Positions 57,794 through 64,000 of a stretch of 64,000 nt of DNA are shown piece after piece. The notes beneath the pieces were generated by a model. That model was not told where the DNA came from. It worked only from the letters and a program-made list of their open reading frames with translations, and did not search any database. Each line of letters starts with the position of its first letter. The first letter of the stretch is position 1. The position numbers and the translations under genes were made by a program. Source of the stretch: DSSB01 sp046346845 (GTDB lineage: Bacteria; UBA10199; DSSB01); assembly GCA_046346845.1 (NCBI GenBank), contig JAXMHH010000005.1, forward strand, positions 62,001 through 126,000. Direction: 5' to 3'.

Positions 57794-59035
57794 ATGAAAA
57801 AATTGAGCCTTTATGCCCTAACCCTGAGTTTGACCTCGCTGACCGCCATGGGTCAGGCGCTGAGCCGTGAATCGGCGGCGGCCGGGATCGAGTTCAGCGG
57901 AAACGTCGACATCGTCACCGGCTGGCAGCACGACGACGGCGCCACCACCGACGGCCCCACCGGCGTCTTCCCCGGGCAAACGGGCGGCAGCTGCTCCTTC
58001 GGCCCCGGCGGCCTGGGCTGCAATTCCATCGATGACCGCGGCTCGGGCAGCGGCCTGTTGGGCGACTTCCGCGGCCTGGCGGCCCCCTCCCGCGACACCT
58101 TCGACTTCTACGTGGACCAAGTCGAGCTCGACCTCCAAAAGACCTTCGGCGAGAACATCCGCATCCGCGCCGACCTCGATTTCGGCCGCTTTCTGAGCGG
58201 CAGCATCCGCAACACCCAAAACGGCTCCAACTTCAACCTCGAGCAGGGCTACGTCACCACCAATATTCCCTTCGGCAAGGGCATGGAGCTGCTGCTCGGC
58301 CGCTTCAACGCGCCGATCGGCCTCGAAAGCGTCGATCGCGCCGACAACACCGCGGTTTCCTTCTCCAACGTCTACCGTTACCTTCGCCCCCACAACCTGA
58401 CCGGACTCAAGCTGTATTACGCCTTCACCGATAACTTCGACTGGAGCCTCTACGTCGTCAATAATCTGGGCGACGTGATCAGCGCCGCCGTCGGCACGGA
58501 TAGCGCGATTCCCTCCTACGGCACACGGTTCGGCTTCACCTGGGGCGCGGAAGGCAAGGAGAGCACGGTCGGCTTCAGCTATGCGGGCGGGCCCGAGCAG
58601 TTCGGCAATAACGCGCACCTCACTCATATCCTCGATCTCGATTTCAACATCCATGTCGGAGAGAAGATCACCATCGGCGGCGAAGGCATTTACCGCCAAG
58701 ACAACGTGACAGGCGCCTTCGCGGGATTCCCCAACAGCAAGGGCTTGGGCGGCTTCCTCCTGCTGGGCTTCGAGCCCAGCGACACCTGGAATCTCTATTT
58801 CCGCTACGGCTACCTGCATGACATCAACCCCACCGGCGCCTACACGGGCTTGGACCAGCAGATCCACGATTTCGCCCTGGGCGCGGGTTACCAGATCACC
58901 GACGGGGCGAAGGTGAAATTCGAATACCGGCTCGACTTGCATCATTACAGCGCGGCGGTGGCCGCGGCCCTGACCGGCAGCGACCGCACGGCCTTGCAAA
59001 ACGCCATCGCCGCCGAGTTCGCCTACAACTTTTAG
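57794..59035 (+). CDS. Outer-membrane beta-barrel porin-like protein, tandem copy 1
   Basis: 413-aa exported protein with a signal peptide (to about residue 23) and a barrel. The sections SGNVDIVTGWQHDD, FYVDQVELDLQKTFGENIRI, FGRFLSGS, LLGRFNAPIGLESVDRADN, YQITDGAKVKFEYRLDLHHY and the last AEFAYNF (Phe end) are nearly identical to the next gene. It belongs to a class of porins with a conserved N-terminal EFSGNVDIVTGW motif. AGGAGA precedes the ATG. Its promoter looks sigma-70-like, unlike its paralog's. Confidence 0.82.
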   Translation: MKKLSLYALTLSLTSLTAMGQALSRESAAAGIEFSGNVDIVTGWQHDDGATTDGPTGVFPGQTGGSCSFGPGGLGCNSIDDRGSGSGLLGDFRGLAAPSRDTFDFYVDQVELDLQKTFGENIRIRADLDFGRFLSGSIRNTQNGSNFNLEQGYVTTNIPFGKGMELLLGRFNAPIGLESVDRADNTAVSFSNVYRYLRPHNLTGLKLYYAFTDNFDWSLYVVNNLGDVISAAVGTDSAIPSYGTRFGFTWGAEGKESTVGFSYAGGPEQFGNNAHLTHILDLDFNIHVGEKITIGGEGIYRQDNVTGAFAGFPNSKGLGGFLLLGFEPSDTWNLYFRYGYLHDINPTGAYTGLDQQIHDFALGAGYQITDGAKVKFEYRLDLHHYSAAVAAALTGSDRTALQNAIAAEFAYNF

Positions 59036-59069
59036 TTCGGCGATCGCTCTTTGAATTTTTGGATTTCCG

Positions 59070-59098
59070 TTTCCGCCCGGCCCGGTGCCGGGCGGAAA
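59070..59098. repeat. GC-rich hairpin between the tandem porins
   Basis: TTTCCGCCCGGC-CCGGT-GCCGGGCGGAAA, perfect 12-bp arms. Followed by AAATTT but no true T-run on the plus strand; may be an attenuating hairpin. Confidence 0.5.
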
Positions 59099-59209
59099 AA
59101 TTTGCCTGCGCATTGACCAATTGCCCGGCGATTAGGCGCGGCGCCCTCCACCGAAAGAGGATGGGGACGCTAAGCAGGCCATTTGCAACGACAAAAACCG
59201 CCCCGCGGC

Positions 59210-59225
59210 TGGTACGACGCTTGCA
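59210..59225 (+). promoter_or_regulatory. Strong sigma-54 promoter
   Basis: TGGTACGACGCTTGCA: matches TGG[C/T]ACG-N4-TTGCA at every conserved position, with GG and GC 10 nt apart. Predicted start about 59236, some 87 nt before the porin ATG. Confidence 0.75.
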
Positions 59226-59322
59226 ATTTAACTCAAGGAAATCCCTCGATCTTTTTGTACAAACCCTCAGGTTTCGTGGCGAATCCGCCCTCGACCACCT
59301 GGAGAAAAGTAAGGAGATGAAC

Positions 59323-60525
59323 ATGAAAAAACTAGCTATCGCGGCCAGTCTGCTCGCGCTCAGCGTCAGTCTGCCGGCCCACGCCGAGGAATCCAAGGCG
59401 GGTGGTGTGGAGTTCAGCGGTAACGTGGATATCGTCACCGGTTGGCAGCACGACGACAGCGCTGCTATCGGCGACGTCAGCGGCCAGCTGCGCGACTTCC
59501 GCGGCGCCACCGCCCCGAGCCGGGACACCTTCAACTTTTACGTGGATCAAGTCGAGCTCGACATCCAAAAGAGCTTCGGCGAGAAGATCCGCCTGCGCGC
59601 CGACCTCGATTTCGGACGCTTCCTCTCGGGCAGCGGCCGTAACACCGACAGCGGCGTCGTCGGCAGCAACTTCGAGCTCGAGCAGGGCTATGTCACCGTC
59701 GGCGTGCTGAAGGGCGAGTTCCTGATCGGCCGCTTCAACGTGCCCATCGGCTACTACCTGGTCGACCGGGCCGACAACCCCACGATCTCCTTCCCGAACA
59801 CCTATAACTTCCTGACCCCGACCAATGCGACGGGCGCCAAGATGTATTGGGCTTTCGGCGATCACTTTGACATGCACCTTTACCTGGTCAACCAGCTCTT
59901 CGACTGCGTCATCGTCGGAGCTCCCTGCTTGACCGGCAACGGCCTGCCTCCCGTGCCCGGCCCTGCGGTAGTACCCGGCGACAGCGCCATTCCCTCCTGG
60001 GGTACCCGTTTCGGCTACAATTGGGGCGAGGAAGGCAAGAAGAGCACCCTGGGCCTCAGCTATGCCGGTGGTCCCGAACAGGCCGGCAACAACGCCCACC
60101 TGGATCACATCATCGATATGGACTTCGCGGTGAAGTTCACCGAGAACCTCCTGTTCGCGGGCGAGTTCACCTACGCGCAGCGCAACAACCTGCCGGGCAC
60201 GCTCGGACCCAACGCGAAGTCGCTCGGCGGCTACTTCGTCCTGGACTACAACCTCAGCGACATCTGGGACCTGTTCTTCAGCTACGGTTACCTGCATGAC
60301 TTCCAAGGCAAGTTCACCGGTGCCGACCAACAGATCCACAACTTCATCCTCGGCGCCGGTTATCAGATCACCGACGGCGCGAAGATGAAGCTCGAGTACC
60401 GGATGGACCTGCACCACTTCGCCTCTGCCCCCGGCAGCCAGGCGACCCTGATCACCCCGGGACCTGGCGGCGACCGCACCTCGCTGTCGAACGCCCTGTC
60501 GGCGGAATTCGCGTATAACTTCTAA
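59323..60525 (+). CDS. Outer-membrane beta-barrel porin-like protein, tandem copy 2
   Basis: 400-aa paralog of the preceding gene: signal peptide SVSLPAHA, then the same EFSGNVDIVTGWQHDD opening and the same C-terminal AEFAYNF, with a longer proline-rich loop (GNGLPPVPGPAVVPGDSA). Start set to ATG 59323 because AAGGAG at 59311-59316 then has 6-nt spacing; ATG 59317 would leave no spacing. Controlled by a strong sigma-54 promoter at 59210, so the paralogs are probably expressed under different conditions. A terminator follows the stop. Confidence 0.85.
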   Translation: MKKLAIAASLLALSVSLPAHAEESKAGGVEFSGNVDIVTGWQHDDSAAIGDVSGQLRDFRGATAPSRDTFNFYVDQVELDIQKSFGEKIRLRADLDFGRFLSGSGRNTDSGVVGSNFELEQGYVTVGVLKGEFLIGRFNVPIGYYLVDRADNPTISFPNTYNFLTPTNATGAKMYWAFGDHFDMHLYLVNQLFDCVIVGAPCLTGNGLPPVPGPAVVPGDSAIPSWGTRFGYNWGEEGKKSTLGLSYAGGPEQAGNNAHLDHIIDMDFAVKFTENLLFAGEFTYAQRNNLPGTLGPNAKSLGGYFVLDYNLSDIWDLFFSYGYLHDFQGKFTGADQQIHNFILGAGYQITDGAKMKLEYRMDLHHFASAPGSQATLITPGPGGDRTSLSNALSAEFAYNF

Positions 60526-60546
60526 TCCCCTCGGGATATCGTTCCA

Positions 60547-60582
60547 AACCCCGGTTCGCCCCGCGAACCGGGGTTTTTTTTG
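60547..60582 (+). terminator. Intrinsic terminator
   Basis: AACCCCGGTTCGC-CCC-GCGAACCGGGGTT followed by eight T. Confidence 0.95.
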
Positions 60583-60608
60583 GAATTTTTTATTTTTTTT
60601 CGGGGCCA

Positions 60609-60654
60609 AAAATTGCCCGCGGCGGCAGCATTTGCCGCGAACTTGGGCAATTTT
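60609..60654. promoter_or_regulatory. Nested inverted repeat, candidate activator site
   Basis: AAAATTGCCC ... GGGCAATTTT, perfect 10-bp arms enclosing a smaller repeat GCGGC ... GCCGC. Centre about 92 bp upstream of the sigma-54 -24 box at 60724. TTGCC half-sites also occur at about 59102 and 59122, at similar distance from the sigma-54 promoter at 59210. Confidence 0.45.
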
Positions 60655-60723
60655 CGCTACCTGTTTCACGGGCGAAAATCGGCTAAGCTTCCGAAAGTTA
60701 TAGGAATTTACCTTTTAGCCCCA

Positions 60724-60739
60724 TGGCACCGCCGTTGCA
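60724..60739 (+). promoter_or_regulatory. Strong sigma-54 promoter
   Basis: TGGCACCGCCGTTGCA: TGGCAC at -24 and TTGCA at -12, GG and GC 10 nt apart, close to the full consensus. Predicted start about 60750, with AGGAGG and GGGAG just after. Confidence 0.78.
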
Positions 60740-60769
60740 TTTTTGACAGGAGGGGAAAGGGAGTTTCGG

Positions 60770-60829
60770 ATGGGCCTTAGCAAATTTTTCGCGGTCATGT
60801 CGAAAATCTCGCTGGGGTTAACGATATGA
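60770..60829 (+). CDS. Short leader ORF or displaced N terminus of the following porin
   Basis: 19-codon ORF MGLSKFFAVMSKISLGLTI, with a good GGGAG site 6 nt before its ATG and correctly placed after the sigma-54 promoter. Its TGA overlaps the ATG of the porin frame (ATGA). The porin lacks a signal peptide, so this may be the true N terminus separated by a one-base frameshift, or a translational-coupling leader. Confidence 0.4.
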   Translation: MGLSKFFAVMSKISLGLTI

Positions 60830-62520
60830 CACCACCTTTATCTTCAACTGGAACGCCCGCGTCGGCGCCGGCAGCGGCGCCCGCGGCCTCCGCGGGGAAT
60901 CCCGTGTCGCCTTACCGTCTGCAACTGAGCGGCGGATATACGAGCCTGGCCTTGGGCGGGAGCGCGCCGAGCTATTCGGGCGGCTTGTTCCAAACCCAGG
61001 TCGGTCAGGCCTTCTCCCTGGACTCGCGGAATTCCCTGTTCTTCAACGGGGTGTTTCGCCTCGGAGCGCTCAACGACGGCAACGGCCACAATATCTCCTT
61101 GGTCCACTTCGGATTGGAAGGCGGCTACGAGGGCTGGATCGCGCCCGAGATCCTCAGCGCCTTCGTCTACGCCGGCCTGGGCACCAATGTCCTCTATTCG
61201 CAGCAAGCGGGCGTCGCCCCCTCGGTGACGCGCGCCCTCGACAACCAATCGATGCTCGCCCTCACCTTGGGCGGCGGTTTCTCCCTGGGACGGGGCATCA
61301 TCGTGCTCTCTGGGGGATTCCAACCGAATTTCGGCCTCAGCGTCCCCGAAACCCCGGATTCCTATGGCGGCCGCGGCTACAATCCGATCGGCTATTTCGT
61401 GATGGGCGACCTCGATTTGGCCCGCCTCGTCGATTGGGCCGGAGGCCGCTTCCCACGGGACGTGTCGCTGGCGCAATTCGTGCGCGGCATCCAACCCGGC
61501 ATCATCCTCGACACCACCTACACCTACAACGCCGGCGCGCCCGCGAACGGGCAAAACGCCCTGCGCATCTTCGACACGCGGGCGGACCGCCCGATGTTCA
61601 ATTACCTGGAGCTCTCGCTCGACCGTCCGGTCGACGCGGACAACCCCTTCGGCTTCCGCTTCGACTTCGGGGTCGGCGAAAATTCGCGAGTCGCGCGGTC
61701 GCGCTCCTCTTTCAGCGGAGATTGGTACGACCTGCAGCAGATCTACGCTCGGCTTCGCCTCCCCATCGGCAACGGCCTGACGCTGCGCGGCGGTAAGTTC
61801 GCCACCCTGATCGGGACCGAGGTCATCGAGAGCCTGAGCAACAACCACATCAGCCATTCCTGGCAGTTCGGCCTGGCCGAGCCCTTCACGCACCTGGGCG
61901 TGCTGGGGGAATACCCCATCGTCCCCGACCGTCTCACCGTCACCACCGGCATTATCAACGGCTGGGACAACGTCCTGGACCGCTCGGCGGGCATCGGCTG
62001 GCTGGGCGCCTTGTCGGGAAATCCCACCAGCTGGTTGACCCTCTCCGGGGCAGGCACGGTCGGCTCGGAGGGCGGCAGGCTGCGCAGCATCGCCGACTTC
62101 ATCGCCTCGGTGAAGGTGAACGACGCGGCCGCGACCGCGGGCAATTTCGACCGCTTCACCGCATCGGTCACCTACGACTGGGGCCATGAAGGCGCCGGTG
62201 CGGGCCAACCCGAGTCCAACTGGCACGCCTTGGGGATCACCGGCCGGGTCGGCTTCATCCCGCAAGCCAGCTTCGCCCAGGGCTTCGAGCTGTTCTTCGA
62301 TCCCGACGGGGCGCGGACGGGGGCACCCCAAACCATGTGGTCGACGCGTTCGACCTTCCAAGTTCAGCCCTTCGCCACCATGGATGTCACGGCGCTCCGC
62401 GGAATCCGGGCCCGGCTCGAATTCCGGCACGACAGCTCGACGGCCCCCAGCTTCCTGGCCGGTGCCCTGCCGGCGACCTCGCAAAACACCTTCGGCATCC
62501 AATTGGGCTACGTTTATTAA
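60826..62520 (+). CDS. Outer-membrane beta-barrel porin-like protein (BBP2-like)
   Basis: 564-aa barrel. After a Pro/Ala-rich start, two parts can be seen: a small barrel-like region (about 28-200, YRLQLSGGYTSLALGG ... GYFVMGDLDLARLV) and a larger porin part (about 210-564, PGIILDTTYTYNAGAP, YLELSLDRPVDADNPFGFRF, FDFGVGENSRVARSRSSF, RARLEFRHDSS and a final GYVY). The second part resembles putative porin family BBP2. No signal peptide is in frame, which is unexpected; see the overlapping ORF at 60770. Controlled by the sigma-54 promoter at 60724. Confidence 0.72.
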   Translation: MTPPLSSTGTPASAPAAAPAASAGNPVSPYRLQLSGGYTSLALGGSAPSYSGGLFQTQVGQAFSLDSRNSLFFNGVFRLGALNDGNGHNISLVHFGLEGGYEGWIAPEILSAFVYAGLGTNVLYSQQAGVAPSVTRALDNQSMLALTLGGGFSLGRGIIVLSGGFQPNFGLSVPETPDSYGGRGYNPIGYFVMGDLDLARLVDWAGGRFPRDVSLAQFVRGIQPGIILDTTYTYNAGAPANGQNALRIFDTRADRPMFNYLELSLDRPVDADNPFGFRFDFGVGENSRVARSRSSFSGDWYDLQQIYARLRLPIGNGLTLRGGKFATLIGTEVIESLSNNHISHSWQFGLAEPFTHLGVLGEYPIVPDRLTVTTGIINGWDNVLDRSAGIGWLGALSGNPTSWLTLSGAGTVGSEGGRLRSIADFIASVKVNDAAATAGNFDRFTASVTYDWGHEGAGAGQPESNWHALGITGRVGFIPQASFAQGFELFFDPDGARTGAPQTMWSTRSTFQVQPFATMDVTALRGIRARLEFRHDSSTAPSFLAGALPATSQNTFGIQLGYVY

Positions 62521-62543
62521 AGGAATTCCTCTCCACAGAGGGA

Positions 62544-62631
62544 TGCACAAAACACTGCACGGAAGGCCCTCCTAATCGCAAGGTTAGGGGGGTCTTTTTT
62601 TTTGAGTAACCAATGCACCGGGAGATACCGA
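62544..62631 (+). repeat. 88-bp direct repeat with terminator, copy A
   Basis: Same 88 bp as copy B (62708-62795) with two mismatches. Contains a CCTAA-TCGCAAGG-TTAGG hairpin followed by GGGGTCTTTTTTTTT (an intrinsic terminator for the porin) and a TGCAC direct repeat. Confidence 0.9.
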
Positions 62632-62707
62632 TGGGGGTTGAAGGGGGAGGCGGAACCGCCCCCTGGGCTTTAGCGAGACCGGACTTGCTCCGGGCTCGCG
62701 AATCACC

Positions 62708-62795
62708 TGCACAAAACACTGCACGGAAGGCCCTCCTAATCGCAAGGTTAGGGGGGTCTTTTTTTTTGAGTAACCGATGCACCGGGAAATACCGA
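62708..62795 (+). repeat. 88-bp direct repeat with terminator, copy B
   Basis: Second copy; the 76 bp between the copies (62632-62707) contains a GGCGG-AA-CCGCC hairpin and no gene. Two tandem terminators insulate tmk from the porin. Confidence 0.9.
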
Positions 62796-62886
62796 CTCCC
62801 GGGGGCGAGCTCCGCAAAAACTCCCTCAAGGCCCAAGCAGCCACATTTCCCTTGCATATAGAAAGGCAAGATTCCTAGATTTCCGC

Positions 62887-63516
62887 ATGTCCCTATTCAT
62901 CACCTTCGAAGGGGGCGAGGGCAGCGGCAAGACGACCCAGATCCAGCGCCTCGCCGAGGCGCTCAAGGCCCGCGGTCGTGCGACCCTGCTGACGCGCGAG
63001 CCCGGTGGGACCGCGATCGGGGGCGAGATCCGCAAGATCCTGCTCGACGGCAAAAACCATCACCTCTCCCCCTTGGCCGAGCTGATGCTCTACGCGGCCG
63101 ACCGCGCCCAACACATCGCCGAGTCCGTCCGCCCCGCCCTCGCGCAAGGGCGCATCGTCCTTTGCGACCGTTTTTGCGACGCCACCGTGGCCTATCAAGG
63201 CTTCGGCCGCGGGCTGGACCTGCAGCTCATCTCCGAGCTCAACGAGCTGGCCACCGGCGGCCTCAAGCCGCAACGCACCTACTTGCTGGACCTTCCCGTG
63301 GAGATAGGACTGGCCCGGGCCAAGGCGCGCCTGGAGCGGCAAAGGAGCTCGGAGGGGCGCTTCGAGGCCGAGGCCCTCGCCTTCCACGAGAAGGTGCGGA
63401 AAGGCTACCTGCGCCTGGCCAGCGAAGAGCCCGAGCGCTTCCGGGTGCTCGACGGCACCCTCGAGGTCGAAGCGATCCACCGAAAAATTTTTCAGGACCT
63501 TGAAACCCTGCTGTGA
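62887..63516 (+). CDS. tmk: Thymidylate kinase
   Basis: Phosphorylates dTMP to dTDP for DNA synthesis. The 209-aa protein has the P-loop FEGGEGSGKTTQIQRL (7-22), the substrate motif LTREPGGTAIGGEIR, VLCDRFCDATVAYQGFGRGL (the DRF/Y motif and lid region) and a LID-type RARLERQRSSEGRFE. Length is normal for bacterial Tmk. It is followed 13 nt downstream by holB, a frequent tmk-holB pairing. Confidence 0.96.
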   Translation: MSLFITFEGGEGSGKTTQIQRLAEALKARGRATLLTREPGGTAIGGEIRKILLDGKNHHLSPLAELMLYAADRAQHIAESVRPALAQGRIVLCDRFCDATVAYQGFGRGLDLQLISELNELATGGLKPQRTYLLDLPVEIGLARAKARLERQRSSEGRFEAEALAFHEKVRKGYLRLASEEPERFRVLDGTLEVEAIHRKIFQDLETLL

Positions 63517-63529
63517 GGGCCGAGCCACG

Positions 63530-64000
63530 ATGAGCGAACTGCCCTTTCTCGGACATGAAGAACTCTACCGAAGCCTGGACGCCCTGCGCGCCGCGGGCCG
63601 CCTGCCCCACGCCTTGATCTTTCTCGGGCCGGAGGGCATCGGCAAGCAACTCGTCGCCCGGCACCTCGCCAAGGCCCTGCTCTGCGAAGCGGCGTCCGAG
63701 GCGCCCTGCGGCGCCTGCCGCTCTTGCCACTTGGTCGCCGAGGGCAAGCACCCCGACCTCTGGCCGATAGAGCCGGACAACGGCCGCATCAAGATCGACG
63801 CCATCCGCGAGCTGAAGCAAGGTCTCACCCTGGCCCCGCTCGTCGGAAGGTGTCGGGTTGTGCTGATGCCGGAGGCCCAAGCCCTCAACGCCGCGGCCGC
63901 CAACGCCCTGCTCAAGACCCTCGAAGAGCCGCCCCCCGCGACTTACTTTTTGCTGGGTAGCCATGCCGCCGGCTGGGTGCCGCGCACGATTCTCTCGCGC
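63530..64000 (+). CDS. holB: DNA polymerase III delta-prime subunit (C-terminal part missing)
   Basis: Clamp-loader subunit. The 157 visible codons have LPHALIFLGPEGIGKQLVA (P-loop-like, about 25-43), the zinc-binding cysteines CEAASEAPCGACRSC (about 52-66), IKIDAIRELKQGLTLAPL, VVLMPEAQALNAAAANALLK and TLEEPPPATYFLLGS (the SRC-like and Walker B-like regions of clamp loaders). The gene runs off the right edge. Confidence 0.92.
   Translation, partial: MSELPFLGHEELYRSLDALRAAGRLPHALIFLGPEGIGKQLVARHLAKALLCEAASEAPCGACRSCHLVAEGKHPDLWPIEPDNGRIKIDAIRELKQGLTLAPLVGRCRVVLMPEAQALNAAAANALLKTLEEPPPATYFLLGSHAAGWVPRTILSR

Noticed and set aside
62521..62886. CRISPR-like repeats
   Set aside because: Only two 88-bp copies with a T-rich terminator; no spacers or cas genes.

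Overview
The window (high G+C, Gram-negative gene content) looks like a chromosome segment of a diderm bacterium of the broad former-Deltaproteobacteria type, possibly an uncultivated candidate lineage. This rests on outer-membrane beta-barrels and lipoproteins with lipoboxes, complete division/peptidoglycan genes, a sigma-54 activator fused to a Ser/Thr kinase, an HrcA/CIRCE-type groESL operon and a fused HemD-HemE enzyme. Placement below that level is inference. No transposase, integrase or CRISPR array was seen.

Layout. 1-5.6 kb: rsfS and proA (minus), the peroxiredoxin bcp, a structured RNA leader with a small basic ORF, two paralogous 'YWFNN' tail proteins flanking a secreted DUF4114/EF-hand protein, and trmJ. 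5.7-16.2 kb (all minus): division and wall cluster murC - 0.95 kb gap with a 41-bp perfect inverted repeat - murB - ddl - ftsQ - ftsA - 0.48 kb gap - ftsZ - ftsK. 16.4-19.5 kb: a barrel-like protein, a GNAT acetyltransferase, a hydrophobic protein of unknown family and a small membrane protein. 19.66 kb: tRNA-Gln(CUG), followed by a more AT-rich block of secreted proteins to 22.7 kb. 22.9-27.2 kb: a long-chain acyl-CoA ligase and a histidine kinase whose N-terminal half is homologous to the protein at 17.7-19.1 kb. 27.3-33.7 kb: haem genes hemN, hemJ, hemH converging on a hemD-hemE fusion and DAHP synthase. 33.8-34.6 kb: two DUF507 genes separated by a large hairpin. 34.6-39.4 kb: groES-groL with CIRCE, then a fatty-acid desaturase inserted between groL and a duplicated groL 3' end. 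39.8-46.3 kb: a porin, then a tightly coupled vanX-like / vanW / NADase-type glycan-binding / membrane GT-C-like operon. 46.4-47.9 kb: aldo/keto reductase and a lipoprotein. 48.3-54.5 kb: a 1,499-aa kinase-TPR-GAF-sigma54 activator and a lipoprotein behind a sigma-54-type promoter. 54.6-57.3 kb: Nif3-like protein, methyltransferase-like protein, RidA-like protein, response regulator. 57.8-62.5 kb: three outer-membrane barrels, two of them behind strong sigma-54-type promoters. 62.9 kb to the end: tmk and the start of holB.

How the parts connect. The clearest unexplained pattern is a set of sigma-54 (-24/-12) promoter matches in front of envelope genes: strong ones at 53039, 59210 and 60724, and weaker ones at 3282 and at 38192-38177 on the minus strand. 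Several have an inverted repeat about 70-110 bp upstream, as enhancer-binding activators require. The window also encodes a sigma-54 activator with a Ser/Thr kinase input domain directly upstream of one of these promoters. This suggests an envelope-remodelling regulon. Other observations are the new domain shared by a histidine kinase and a stand-alone protein, the YWFNN protein pair whose start codons abut hairpins, the 5' RNA leader that may mask a ribosome binding site, and the groL-tail duplication around the desaturase.
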